Source: Ilex aquifolium
Taxonomy: Eukaryota; Streptophyta; Magnoliopsida; Aquifoliales; Aquifoliaceae
NCBI GenBank assembly: GCA_951799425.1
Contig: OX637402.1
Location: forward strand, 18,861,844-18,925,843
Length of the DNA: 64,000 bases
Direction: 5' to 3'
Shown: positions 11,799 through 24,546 of the stretch, piece after piece
Layout of the letters: each line of letters opens with the position of its first letter
Position numbering within the stretch: position 1 is the stretch's first letter
Notes under the pieces: generated by a model
Told to the model about the DNA's origin: nothing
Seen by the model: the letters and a program-made list of their open reading frames with translations, nothing else
The model's database searches: none
Program-made: the position numbers and the translations under genes

Positions 11799-13431
11799 CT
11801 ATGCAACATGATTATTTATCAGTTGGTGCAATCTTTCACTTATTCTTGATGTAGCTATGCCAATTCTCGAAGATACAGCCTGCAAAAATCAATCCAGAGA
11901 TATAAGCATTAAACATGACTCACTTTGGAACATCAAGATGCAAGTATATCATATGAAAATAATCGAATGAAAGACGTAAGGTAAAACTTAAGTTTGTTAA
12001 AGAGGGTGTAACTTAAGTATTAATATTTCAAAACGCTCCAAGTTAAATTTTGGACCTAGCATATGAAAATATTTTTAATCATTAGGACAACGGCGAGATT
12101 CGAACGCACGACCTCTTGTTTTGATATCATGTTAAACAACCATCTACTCCAAAAAAGAGAAGTTGTAATAAAAATATTTATACTTCAACACGCCCCTCAC
12201 GTGAAGGCTACATTTTTACCTACATCCACGGACCTAACTACTACATCGGTGTATTATTGAAGGTACTTGAGCACATGAGAGCTCAACCCTAGATGAGAAT
12301 TACATATATCTATCATCCTCTACATTAATCCAAACAACTTAGATAGTGATGGTCTTTTTGGATCCTATCGTATATCTATCTAGATATTGATGGATTTTTT
12401 CTGATCTTATCGTATTTCTAATACTTGTATATATTGATGTTTGTATCTATGTTTGCTATGTGTCGGGGTGGCCTCTGCTGGATTTAGCAGGCATTAGATA
12501 TATTTTGGAGCCTTAAAAAGAATATGGTCTGCTCTAAAGTTCAAAACATCGTAACTCATAGATGAAGCTATTGTGGTTTGAAACTGTGATTTGTGGTTTG
12601 AATGAGTATATTCATTCCTATATTTGTATTTCTTCTTTAAAAAGGGTACAAAATGTGAGGGCTACTTATAATGGAGATGCCCATCATAATATTAAGTTGG
12701 TCTACACAGGTTTAACTATGTGATTTGGTGTACTAGTGCTGTTACGATCTCTCTCGATCGTGTCATTTTTTTATAACCACTTGATGGCCATTTACAATTA
12801 TAGTATTAATTGCTACTGAACAAATCACATTCACGTTTTTCTACTATATAGCATATAAAGATCTATATATATATAGTTAAAATGAAGATAAAACCTGAGA
12901 ATAAATTGTGTAGAAGACCCTAGCACCCACAGTTGAGGAGCTAGCACTGACAACTTCAGCACCTTCTTGCTGAAGAACACTGAAAACTTGATGCAAAGTG
13001 AAGCTCTTACTTAAGCCAATTATCAAATTCACCTCCAAAATAGAACCCATCTCTCTTATGGCAAGTACTGGTGACACCAACCCAATCATCTGATCTTTAA
13101 TTCCAGCTCCATCAGCTTGGAGTTGTTCCTTCTTTTGCCTCAGTTCTTCTAGGTGATCTTTCAATTGCTTCACGTAAATAGTAGTTTGATCCAACAATGC
13201 AGGAACTGACAGTCTCTCCTGAAATTCTTAGAGAGATGCATACAAATAAATATCTATATATACACACACGACACACAAAGATAGAGATCAGAGAGAGAGA
13301 GAGGTACGTACCCTAGAGGGTTGGGTAGGGATAAGAGAGGCAAGGTTGGAAACATGATCTTTCATTTGCATTCTTCGATATTTTTCCATTTCGTTTCGCC
13401 CAAGTTTAGATGAACTCTCACGTGGCTGCAT
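11799..13431 (-). CDS. bHLH transcription factor, copy A (3 exons, 174 aa)
   Basis: Exons, in order of transcription, are 13431-13312, 13218-12895 and 11879-11799. All junctions are GT-AG, phase 0, and coding lengths of 120, 324 and 81 nt give 174 aa plus TAG. Residues about 9-22 form the basic region (KLGRNEMEKYRRMQMK); it keeps the E-x-x-R-R contacts but has Arg where classical bHLH proteins have His, as I recall for the Arabidopsis bHLH36/118/120-type group. The helix-loop-helix continues across the first intron (ending VKQLKDHLEEL), followed by a coiled-coil-like stretch and an ACT-like tail. The short last exon (AVSSRIGIATSRISERL) is characteristic of this family and supports the gene model. 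It is a predicted nuclear DNA-binding dimer; its targets are unknown. The paralogue at 33107-34285 differs at about 14 residues by my count. Confidence 0.85.
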
Positions 13432-16400
13432 CTATTCTCTAGTGTTTGTTTGGCTTTCTTTTGTCCCTCCTTTTCTTTGTTAATGAGGAATAAAGGAAGC
13501 TACATGTGGAGAGAATGACAAGTCTGGTCCTTTATATGTGCATGGAGATACAACAGACATGCATGTATCAGAAAATGTGTTTCAAATCTATCAAGAAAGT
13601 GTCATGTCAATTATTTTCAGTCCTAATGAAGAAAAGAATCCAAAAAATATGGAATCAAGCCATGTGACCACGTGTACGACGGAGAGTAATTTTTTGAAAT
13701 AATATCAAAAAATTATATTTCGATGTCATAGATTTATCTAAACATAGACTATTAATCCTAATATGGAAACAAATTACAAATTTATTTTAGGAAAAAAACT
13801 TAAAACTAGACAAAAAAAGTGGGAAACTTTTATGGTACCGTCGGTGGTATTGGTACCAAAAATTACAATTTTTTAAAGCTAAGTTATAACTTTTTTTAAG
13901 TGTAAGTTATAATTTTAAAGAACATGATCAATCATGACATGTTGAGATCGATACCATATTTTCCATGATCGATACCTTCTTTTGAGCAATTATAATTTCG
14001 TCTTTTAAAATTATAATTTTATTATAAAAAATAGTAATAGATTATACTAAATCTTATTATTATTATTATATTTTAGAGTGTTCCAAAAAAGTGAGCCAAA
14101 CAAACAATAAAACATGTGACAGCCCTAATAAATTGACACGTTCCTTTCCGAAATTCTTCTCTACCTTGAAGTCAATAAGGTTTCCAATTTCTATAGCTCT
14201 AAGCATTGAAGTCAAATCTATAACACAGACTTTTTTTTCTTGTTTACATTGAAACCACCATTTTCAGGACAATGACGTTCCTCCAATGAAGACAGTTGCT
14301 AGTTAAAAATATTACTATTTACTAGTATCCTTTGCAAAGATATTGATGCAGGGTAACGCAGAGCCGCCCGAGATATTTTGGGGTTTAAAGCGGAATTAAT
14401 AAATAAGATTTTTTCTATTTTTTAAAATGAAAATTATTAATTAAAATTTTATATTTAAGTTTTTATCATCATAGTTCAAATTTGCTTTATGGGATTGAGA
14501 CCCAAGGGGTACCACAATTTTATGAGCGGAGTGAGCGCCTACATGCCTTTGGTTCTACCACACACGCGCGCGTGCGCCGCCCGCCTCGCCACGCCCCGGC
14601 CGGGCTCAGGTGTTGGTGTGGTTGTGGTTGTGGTTTAGACCAAGCCCTATTTTTTTGGAGAAAATTCATTTAATTAATTGGGCATGAATTTCTTAAACCG
14701 GAATTTTATTTTCGGTGTCCGTTGGATTGCACTTGTTCAAATTTTTTGCTTCCCTCCAGTCCAAAATCTGAGTTGTGTCTGTTCATAAAGAACAATTACG
14801 AAAGTGATGTCTTCTGGCTGCATGTGTCTGCTGAGTTGCATTCATTCATATGGTGAATGTCCGGATCAGTCACCATTCTCTCTATAAATAACTCAGTCAC
14901 ATAATCATTTTGCATCTAATTCATCCAATACATTTGTAGTCATTTAAGGCAGTCTCATACAACATTAAACCAGTCTGCATTTGGAGAGTATACAACACAA
15001 TTTATGGTTCACTGAAAGAGTAGATTGGAGTGCTACTTCTACTCGTGTGAAGATTATTGTATCTTGGGAGACAGACGTTTTATATTCCATAAGCGCCGTA
15101 TGTGGAGGCAAAATCTATCTTAAGGATATAGTGTCAAACACTAGCCTTGATCTACTTAAAGTTCAATAATAGTTTCTATTCTGCAAACGTATTAGTATTT
15201 ATATTGGTTTGACAAACAGTTAAATGTATATATTTCGTTAAGACTAATGTAACTGTTTCGTTAATTATTCTGTAATTGTTTCAATTTTTTGTGTAACTTG
15301 TTCGTATTTGATTATTACTCTTTTATTATATATTACATGTTTCAAATCAGAAATTTTAATAAGTGATTATACTATATTTGAAATACCACAAACAACAAAA
15401 ATCAACTTCATCTTTACGGTATCAAAACTAAGTGAAAAGGTTCTCTAATCATACCTGGTCGAAAAATAAAAATTCTATTTCTTCAAACGAATTTGTTGTG
15501 TCAAAACAAACTATCCGTGTTTGACTTTAATCCAATTCATCTATCATTCATAATACTGATCATCATATTATTTTCGGGTTCATATGAAAAATTAGCAAAC
15601 ATATATCAACGACAAGGGGTTATGTGTTACACGTGCACAAATATCAAGAGGTGTAAGAGTAATATTTTAAATGTGAGGGGATCCAAATGATTAAGTGACA
15701 AGTATGAGGAGATCTAGGTATGATTTATCCATTTAATTTTTAACGGCAAACTGACGATTGTTAGTTTCAAGTGCGTATTGATACAAATTTCTATGTTTGA
15801 GAGTGTAAATTAAGTTTTTTGATCTTTTAAAATACAAATTAAAATTCAAACGATCTTTCAGAGTACAATTTGCGATTAACCTTAATTATAACTTCCCTTT
15901 TTAAAATTATAATTTTACTGTACAAAAATAGTGTCATTTTCATTGTAAAAAAAAAGTGCCGAAATTCTTTGTACCCACATTCAATCTGCCGAAATATGTA
16001 AAGAGGTCAGAGGATCCAATCAGTCTCCATTTCATTGATTTGGGATGAAAGGAAACCAAAAGGTTATCTGATCTGTCTTTTCTTAGTGTCACAATAAACA
16101 TGTACCACACCACCGACATTCTCCATTGATTGGTCTCCACTTTTTTGTTTTTTCAATACTATATTATGTTACGTGCGGAAACACACCACGAGATACATCC
16201 CCTTTATACTAACACAGGTTGGGCACGCGGCTCCTCAAAATTTTAATCTCTTATCTAAAATTTTAAATATTAGATAAATTTTAGAAACATTTTTGTTATT
16301 TTATAATATTCAAAAAATAATGTGAGATCAGTTCAAAGTATTTAACAACAAATACAAGAAAAAATGTATGACAAGCATTTGAGAATTTCATTGGTTTCTC

Positions 16401-16503
16401 TCCCAAGCAATATGTTGTGGGTATAAATTTATTAATAAACTGACTCTCATTCACCTCTTTTAGATCCCATTATACGTAGGAATCGTATGCATTTGTTCGA
16501 CAT
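13432..16503. other. Upstream flank of bHLH copy A, then intergenic DNA
   Basis: To about 14478 it matches copy B. From 13439 a conserved leader and upstream stretch precedes the ATG and is shared with copy B, so promoter sequence was duplicated too. From 14479 the copies part. A GC-rich spot with alternating CG lies at 14562-14610, and a TATA-like CTATAAATAA near 14881 precedes a short transcript-like segment to 15170 that could be an LTR remnant. I identify no gene. Confidence 0.45.
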
Positions 16504-17142
16504 TTATCTAAATTTTTTAACGAGTTTGACATAAATATACTATTTATGTACACTGTATTAAGTTTTATCAAAGCATGTAAAGTGTTTGGTGGCCTTAAAT
16601 TCAAAGTGAAATTCTCAATTTTCCAATTTGATATTCCCTTTAAACCACTCATTCATGACGAAAATTAAACAAGATTGACTCAAGTTTGAAGTTTGGTCAA
16701 GTTAATCGGTTATGTAATTTATCAAGTTCATGATGTCTGAGAATATCAATCATGCAGTGTGCTGCACAAAACATGATGATAATAAGAAGAAGTTATCTAA
16801 ATTTTTTAACGAGTTAAACATAAATAGACTATTTATGTGCATTGTTTTAAGTTTGAGCAATGTTACAAAACCCAAATAAAACCCAAAAAGTTGCAATCCA
16901 AATGCATATCAAAAAGTTTTATCAAAGCATGTAAAGTGTTTGGTGGCCTTAAATTCAAAGTGGTATTCTCAATTTTCCAATCTGATGTCCCCTTAGAACC
17001 TCTCATTCAAGATGAAAATTCAACAAGATTGACTCAAGTTTGAAGTTTGGTCAAGTTAATCGGCTATGAAATTTATCAAGTTCAAGCTGTCGGAGAATAT
17101 CATGCAGTGTGCTGCATAAAACATGACGATAATAAGAAGAAG
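16504..17142. repeat. Local tandem duplication (units of 289 and 350 bp)
   Basis: Unit 1 is 16504-16792 and unit 2 is 16793-17142. Both start TTATCTAAATTTTTTAACGA and end in an AATAAGAAGAAG phrase, and they abut exactly. Unit 2 carries about 55 extra bases near 16850-16910. No coding function is seen. Confidence 0.9.
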
Positions 17143-17964
17143 TTATGTTATTCGATTCAATTACGGACATATACTATCTCAAAAGTTTGAATGTCGGAAA
17201 AGGTTATGGTATTGTCATTAGTATTGTATCGAAAGTTATAATTTTTTGAGGTAGAAGTTATAATTTGTAAGAGTATGATCAATCTTAAAACGCTGCAATC
17301 AACCATGAAGGTTACAACTTTTAAAGATTGAGTTATCTAAGAATTGTGAAAAGAGAAAATTATCCTAAACTCAAAAAAAATTCCACACATAAAAAAACTC
17401 ATCATTCTTCCTCGGCTTGATTTAATTTATAAATATTCACACTTTGAAGTGGTAAATTATTGAAACTAAAACTAGAGGGAGTTCATTGAATGTGACCTAA
17501 ACTTCAAGAGGCATTTTGTAATTAACTCAAAAAAAATATTACAATTACTCGAGAGAATCCTGGGTCTTAATTTCTCCATTTAACCCACACAAATCCAAGA
17601 ATAAAGGTGGAGCTTTCCTATTGGGCCGATTTTGAATTCAAGAAAATTCAAAAAACCAAAATAAAATTTGATTCCAAAGTACTGGTTGTGAAGATAAACT
17701 CTTTGAATTTTCACAGAATGTGTAACACTTTATATGCTTAATAAGCCATGATGGCTGAAATTAATTTGTCATTTTTTCAGCGCACACCACTTATCATTCA
17801 CATACCTGTGTAGGTGGATTAGTAATACTAATATATAGGGTGAGGCTATATTTTTGGGTGGAAATAGTCTCAAGAAATGACAAAATCAAAAAAAAAAATT
17901 GTCGCCAAAAAAATAAAACATTACGAAAATATTTTAAAAACAGAATAAAAATGGAGAAAAATTT
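17143..17964. other. AT-rich intergenic DNA, no gene seen
   Basis: Only short chance frames and homopolymer runs; no repeat boundary that I can define. Confidence 0.5.
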
Positions 17965-18379
17965 AAAAGTGTATTCCAAAATATTTTCGATACATTGGTA
18001 GAAATATGTCAAAAACATCTTGAAACACCTCTAAGTATTTCAAAACATTACGAAACACTTCAAAACATCTTGAAATATCAGAATTTTAATTTAATCACTA
18101 ACTTCATTCGGTCTCTTTAATAATAAAAATGTTTCGGTCATTTCGACAATTGCTCAAAAACTCATAATCAAATAACTAATTAATTCTTTTATTCTCATCG
18201 GCTAACTCTACCCAGCGTGAAGAGATGGCCCAGCGTTTGGCCCACATCCATAGATAATAGGTTATTTACGGACCAGTGCATGGTTGGCCTTGCCAATCAA
18301 GCCCATTGAACTGTCCAAAATAATGTGCTGCGGTCCATATGCCTCACTCTTTCTTCCAAACTCTAGTTGTTTGTGTCCT

Positions 18380-18423
<44 letters not shown>

Positions 18424-18589
18424 CAATGGTTAATGGTGTTTGAAGTAGCTTACGCACATTTCAATTAATCTTCTCGCAGGTTTGGTTAAAAGTAGACTAT
18501 CCACGTAAAAAACTAGAATATTAATAAGGGATAAATCTCTCATGGTCTGAATTCAAGGGATTGTCAAAATTCGAACTCACAAAGTCTTA
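17965..18589. repeat. Dispersed duplicated block, copy 1 (pairs with 61045-61640)
   Basis: About 600 bp of recognisably similar sequence, with shared phrases such as GAACACCTCTAA/GAAACACCTCTAA, AATAACTAATTAATTC and CTCTACCCAGCGTGA. It continues after an insertion at 21044-21080. This copy contains an (AT)n tract at 18382-18421 that the other lacks. Its function is unknown; it may be a transposon fragment. Confidence 0.8.
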
Positions 18590-21043
18590 GGGGTCGTTTG
18601 GTAACGTTTTTGTTTTTGCGTCTTCAAAAAACCAAAAACAGAGACAATTTTTTGTCTCTGTTTTGTGGTAAACATTGAAACAGAAAACATGTTTGGTAGT
18701 CATTTTTGTCTATCAAATTATGAGAATAAAAACAGAAAACATGTTTAGTAACTACCTCAAGTTTTATCCTAAATATGTTTTATAATACCTCATTTTTTGT
18801 TTTCAAACAAATCAACACTTTATTTCATGAAAAATGATTTACAATCATATATTAAAGACTTTCAACAAAGCACCAATCTTGCACAACCAGATTTCAATCA
18901 AGGATCTTAGAAGCATAAATTCAGAGAGAAGCCCACAAAGACTCATGACCAAAAACTTACTACAGCCTTCAACATGTTATTTTACATTTGATCTCTCGAA
19001 AATTAAGAGCATTTTTTTACACAGAAACATTTAAATGCCATGTTAATTCGTAACAAAACAAGGCAAATCATGATGTTCATCGAGAATTCTAAAATCATGT
19101 TGAAATCCATAGGTGGCTATGTCCAATGAAGGGTGTGGTCATTATAGATGTATAACCTAAGAATGTGATTCTGCAAGCTAAAGCATTTGGCATAATTAAA
19201 GGCTCAAGAACAAAAGTCTATATATGAATAACACTCTTTCTTTTGCTACTAGGATATCCAGGTCTTCAGCCGACCACACCCATTTCTCAACAAGTATATA
19301 CTCCACGAAAATAGGTGGGATTTAAAGCAACACCCTGGAGAACAAACATGGACTGACATGCAGTCCCTAAAAACAGTGAGACATCAGTGCAGCATCCAAA
19401 AGAAAATTTGATCACAGTAAATTCATCACGAAACTAAAAGTAAATAAAATATCTCCTCTCAAAACATAAAACTTTGTTGTCGGCCATGAATCAAGGGTTT
19501 GTTTATGGAAAGACTAGTGACATAAGAGCATCGAACTTCATTTTCCCTTCTCTTTTACCCCCTTAAGTTAACAAGGCTTTAAGATGTTTCCTTCCACACC
19601 TTGTCTATCCCAAATGTACCAGTTTCTTCCCCAGCCACTTTAATCCCTCACCATCAAGCATACCAATAGATATAAAGAGGGATATGACTTGATACAGATA
19701 CGGTAATATAGCAAAATCTTGATAAAACAAAGAAAAAAAATACAAGAAACGCAAACAACCCAACAATAGCAATGCATATGTCCATCTTACATTATATTTT
19801 GCTAATTAAGAATTTTAAACAATCCCTTGAAGAATTCAACTTTTGTACACACAAAAGCATATTACTATAACATTATTCCAACAGCACTAAACAGTAAGCA
19901 CTATAATCCCTTCCAATTTTTGTTAGAAAAAAGCATCCCTCATATTAGTTTGTAAGCACAAAAAAACCATAACACAACACATCAACATAACAGAAAGAAG
20001 TTTACCCAGTCCAACACATACCCAACCACAAGCACGCACGATTACCCAAGCACGAAATCTCTCTTTTTAATTGTATATAATGAATATATTTGGTGTATAA
20101 ACCCAGCCCATTACTCGCCAAACCTAATTAATATATCTCAACACTAATTCAAATAAAACCCATAAATTTCCACAATTCTCCCAGCCTACCACCTTGTCAA
20201 AAGCATTCAACTAAACCAATTCCATCAAATTCAAAAACCCATAACATATAAAATCATACCCACACACATACATACATACATACATATGGAATAGATATAT
20301 TGACCAGTAGGGGTACTTGGGTTCCTCTCTGACCTTTCTTCTTGGCAGAATCTGGAACGAAGAACAGGTTTTAATGACTGATTTGATTTTGAGTTGCGCT
20401 AGGGTTTGATTTGAGGGGTTAAGCGCCGGATTAGCATCAGTTAAATAGAGAGCACAACTGAGTGTTCGGTTGATAAAGAGAGCTCGATTACAGTGTGGTA
20501 TCTGTGTGATTGATTGTTCGATCCCCTTCTCTCTCGCTTATCTCTACTTTTCTCTCTCTCGCCGTTCGGCCCTTTGCTTCGTAGGAGTCTTGTGTGGTGG
20601 GATGATGAGAGAGAAAATGTTGGGCAGTAGTCGATGAGACAAGTTCTTCGTCGAAGCTCCAGCCTGAGTTCATGCCATCGCACAACACAGGTGTAGAAGA
20701 GAAGAGAGGGAGACGTCTGCGTTGAGAGAGAAGGGTGTGAGACTGAATGAGAAAAAGACCAAAAGACCCAATATTTATAGTTTCATAAAAAATAATGGGC
20801 TTTTGTTGCTAACAGGATTGAAGTGGAGACCTCATTAAAGTCAGTTACCGCATGTTTCTGTTTTGGTTGTTTCCTGGAACACAAATTTTTTGTTCCCATT
20901 TTTTTGTCTTTGTCTCCAAAACAGCTAATATAAAACTAAAACAAAAACAAAAACATGAACCAAACAAATTTTTGTTTTCATTTTTGTCAAAAATTGAAAA
21001 CAAAGACAGAAAACACGAAACAAAAACAATAAACAAACACACC
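18590..21043. mobile_element. hAT-like insertion of about 2.45 kb, possibly carrying a captured gene 5' region
   Basis: The copy at 61640 has the empty site, so this stretch is an insertion. The left end reads GGGGTCGTTTGGTAACG and the right end, reverse-complemented, GGTGTGTTTGTTTATTG; both are followed by T/G-rich subterminal sequence with GTTTTTG words, as in plant hAT elements. The flanks TCTTAG and TTTTAG may be a decayed duplication. On the minus strand, 20750-20340 looks like a transcript leader (CT-rich, then short exon-like pieces with GT/AG edges), followed by intron-like T-rich sequence to about 19000. I do not recognise a protein. A captured host gene start is one explanation. Confidence 0.55.
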
Positions 21044-21965
21044 TTTTAGTTTACAATTCGTCTTTATTACCACTAAAGTTACCCCTTATGCTCCGTTTGG
21101 TACGGTGAAAAAATGGAAGGATGAAAAGTTAGAAGGATGGAAAATTAGAGAGATCGATAAAATATCATATTTGATAAGGAAAAAAAATAGGATGAATGAA
21201 AAAGTGGATGAATGAGTTTTCCTTCTAACTCACCAAATCAATTCCATCAAAATTGGAAGAAAAGTGAATATAAAGTTAATTATTGTATTGAAATGTATCT
21301 TATTAGTCTATATATCTTTTGATATATACATATACTATGTATACATCTATAATATAAACCAGGAGGGCTTCAACAAGTTCATCATACAGTCTCAAATTGA
21401 TTCATCTAACGATTACAATATCCCTCTCATTTCCCCCTAAATTCAGTACTCCTCAATCACATTTTTTTTTCAAAATTAAACCTCTCAGTCAATTATCAAT
21501 GACCTCACCAGTCAAACATACCGGCTCTCCTATATCTCTTCTCTTTCTTTTTTTTCCCCCTCCCTCCTTTCAGACAAGCCATGCCTCTCTCATATCTTCT
21601 GTTTCTTTTCTTTTTTTTCCTCCCCTCTCTCTCTGTTACGCCCCAGCAACACCACCAGCACCACTGCCACTACTAACCCCTCCCAAGTATCCATGATATC
21701 TCTCTATCTCACACACGCATACAAAAACACACCCACTAACCCCCCCCATCCTGCCCCACCTCTTCTATGTTCTCTCTCTTTCTCTCTTTCTCACACACAC
21801 ACACACATTTAATGACCCCCCCTCAAAAGCCTTCTGCCCAAACCCCTCTGTACCCGCTCAGCACAACCCACCTAGCGACACGCACTGGGTGTCTTACTAA
21901 GCTGGGTTTAGAGTAGTGAGGGTTTCAAATCTAACATTCCCTAAATCTAACACCAGCGACACGCA
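21044..21965. other. Intergenic, with pyrimidine-rich tracts
   Basis: A MITE-like start (CTCCGTTTGGTACGG) occurs near 21090 without a recognisable partner end. From about 21420 to 21850 the plus strand is strongly C/T-rich with CT and CA repeats. No convincing gene. Confidence 0.45.
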
Positions 21966-22530
21966 TTGACTTATGCTATAAATTGTGTTTTTGATGTTTT
22001 AAGTAGTGGGAATTTCTGTTGCTCCCATTGTCCTGCCACCATCTCCTCATCGGCCACAACCACCTCAGTCTCCTCCTTTGGTTGGCCTTGGACAACTACA
22101 GCCATTTGTACCTCCATTGTTATCACCATTGGCACTGCCCTTTCCACCACCACCTCTTCCTCCTCTGTTAAGGCCACGACCACCTCGGTCTCTTTTTCAA
22201 GTTGGGCTTGGACATATACAACCATCTCTGCACCTCCACTGTCATCCTTGTTAGCGCTGCCCCGCTCCACCACTATCTCCTCCTATGTCAAGGCCACAAC
22301 CACCACGATATCCTTTTCCTCTAGTTGTGCTTGGAAAGATATTGTCATAAGCAATTCCACTCTCACCAATGTCGGCACCACCTACTTCAGTAACATTGTT
22401 GTAGCCATGTGCTCGACCTTCACAACCACCGTCAACTCCATTTGCAACGCCTATGGTCAGAGTACCAGTCTCATTTACTTCTCCCACTCGCATATCCCAA
22501 CTCTCACAGACAAGTCCTTTTAACGAAATG
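21966..22530 (-). repeat. Degenerate repeat region, possibly an RGG-type pseudogene on the minus strand
   Basis: Three imperfect repeats of about 115 bp occupy 22030-22330. Read on the minus strand, short pieces encode Arg-Gly-Gly-rich peptides (such as RDRGGRGLNRGGRGG), but stops break every frame. The plus-strand frame of 185 codons is Thr/Ser-rich and has no family signature. I favour decayed repetitive DNA. Confidence 0.3.
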
Positions 22531-22987
22531 CATTATTTTTCTGAAACATACAATCATTTGAATAATGTTTTCTCCATTGTGGAAAATCCTACTTCATACC
22601 TCATTATATTTCAACCCTGACTTTTTTTTTCACCAAGTCCATCTTGAGTTGTCTATCAACTATCATCTCCATACTTAACCTCATTTTCTCTTTATCACTT
22701 CTCTTATCCAGTTTATTGGAACAAATAGGATCATCTTTGGCGCACATTCATCTCTGACACCTTTATGTTTATTACTAGAGTTCCATTACTATTGCAGACC
22801 ATTTACATCCAAACAACTGATTCATGGGACACTGAGGATTTAGGAGAGTAGTGGGGTTATGAGAAGTATATTGTGGTATTACGAATTGTTACTTGTTTTC
22901 CCTAGTCACTTATTATTATTCTCGACCGATGTACATGATGAAGAAATTGATCCAAAGTGTTAGTACCATGCATTTGGTTATTGGCAG

Positions 22988-23126
22988 GAAGAATTTGGAA
23001 AAAGCAATTGAAGACTTTAATGAAATTTTCAAGAAGGAGGGCAGAAGATTGATACAATCTGGGACAACAAACAAATTAGAAGAATTCTATGTTTCCCGTG
23101 AGGTTATCAAGCGGAGATTTTCATAA
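22988..23126 (+). other. Possible terminal exon or gene fragment, family unknown
   Basis: A splice-acceptor-like TTGGTTATTGGCAG precedes an open stretch encoding a charged, protein-like peptide (starting EEFGK/KNLEKAIEDF by frame) that ends in TAA at 23124-23126. The composition looks more like coding sequence than its surroundings. I found no upstream exons and recognise no family. It may be a fragment of a decayed gene. Confidence 0.25.
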
Positions 23127-23657
23127 CATTTAAATACTAGTTTTTGACTTTGAATTTATTCTAATATCTGATAAAAAAAGAAATGTCTTATACATTTCCT
23201 TATAATTCTATCATTAGGATATAACTATAAAACTATAGTTGTTTCATCAGGATGTAAATATAAAACTATAGTTCTTTCATTGGGATGTGTAAATATAAAT
23301 TATAGATTATTTATTTTCTTTTGTGATATCTCATTGTTTCCCTTGTTAAAATGGAAATACAAAGCTAAAGTTTATTTAGTTTCTTTTTATGTTTACTGTC
23401 CTATACACCACCTTAATTTAAACTCCATTTACAGTTGTTTCAGTGTTTTGTTTGTGCTTTTGTTGAAGCTTCCTCACATACCACATTTACCCATGTAATT
23501 AATTAACTAAGTCCTTCACAAAATACACCAAAAATTATGCTTTAATAAATCATTAAGCAACATTGTCTATTCTTCTAGGTTTCATATTAGCATTCAAATA
23601 GTCTTCAATTCGTTTTATTCAATCTTATTTAATGATCATATTGGAACTTAAAATAAT
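23127..23657. other. AT-rich intergenic DNA
   Basis: A phrase of about 35 bp containing AAATATAAAACTATAGTT-like words is repeated two to three times near 23215-23310. Nothing else is seen. Confidence 0.5.
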
Positions 23658-24527
23658 AATAACCATATTAATGTTTATAATAATCATTGTAGGTTGTTTA
23701 TGATTGAATGAATAATAGATATTGGAGGGTATTACAAATAAAATATATATATCGGAGGTTATCATGATTATATTGGTGTGGATGCATACTAATCAATATG
23801 AAAGAAATTAATATGGTAGCCATAATTAATATGCTTAAGAAATATACATACAATATAAAGGGAAAACAAATTATGGGTTGGCTTGTGTCCCATGGTCCGC
23901 AATTGTCTATGATCAATTTGAAAACTTTCAGTGTTTTACCCATCCAATTTGTTGGAATTTTTTCCAAAACAAAATTAATTATATATGTGAATCGTATTAG
24001 ACACTTTTTTTTCTACAAAATATTACTGTAGTCGGCCCATTTCCATATTATCCACGCCCACATCCCATAGAAACCATTTTTATCTCACCCTTAATTGAAT
24101 ATTTATAGCATCATTTGTAATAATAAAAAGTTATTATGAATTTTTAATGAAAAAAGTAATCAAATGAGTGATTACAAAACCAGTATAGGAAAAAAATAGT
24201 TATGTGGATATATAACAAAATTTAATTGGAATAAACTAATTGAATATTCCTAAAAATCTTTTCGTTAGTCATTTTGCTAAGAAATACTTCTCAATCCTTT
24301 CTGTTTAAAAATAAAATAATGATAATTGAATTTAAATATTATTCTACTAACAGAGAAGTAGAATCAACTATGTGTGATGTATAAACTTATATATATGCTT
24401 TAGTTCCTTTTTTAAAAGGATTCAATAAGTTGATTATGCAAATGACTTAATTTTAGAATCTATATTCAATTTCAGTATATATGTTCAATTTCACTATCTT
24501 AGACAATGAAATTGAATGCATTGGTAG
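23658..24527. repeat. Duplicated block 1, copy B (pairs with 3687-4547)
   Basis: Near-identical to 3687-4547. It runs into about 20 bp of the same MITE start (TAAGGGTGTCAATCGTGTC at 24528-24546) and then changes abruptly into a caulimovirid-like sequence, so the MITE was already present when the later event happened. Confidence 0.85.
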
Positions 24528-24546
24528 TAAGGGTGTCAATCGTGTC

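Larger units (their letters stand above)
6225..14478. repeat. Segmental duplication block 2, copy A (pairs with 27580-36205)
   Basis: Colinear matching stretches include 6225-6390 with 27580-27745, 6650-6710 with 27750-27800, 7790-7920 with 27830-27960, 9255-9290 with 28050-28085, 10260-10660 with 28110-28510, 10690-10910 with 28520-30560 (interrupted), 11285-11510 with 30795-31015, 11760-12000 with 33070-33310, 12040-12350 with 33340-33700, 12885-13680 with 33720-34530 and 14090-14478 with 34910-36205. Each copy has one bHLH gene on the minus strand. Gaps in the matches coincide with insertions, several of which have defined target-site duplications. Confidence 0.9.

Noticed and set aside
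14562..14610. GC-rich CGCGCG spot as a CpG island or promoter
   Set aside because: Very short, no gene follows, and no matching sequence in copy B.
22893..22987. Upstream part of the 77-codon frame at 22.9 kb
   Set aside because: Lies before the acceptor-like site and looks non-coding; only the downstream part is listed as a possible exon.
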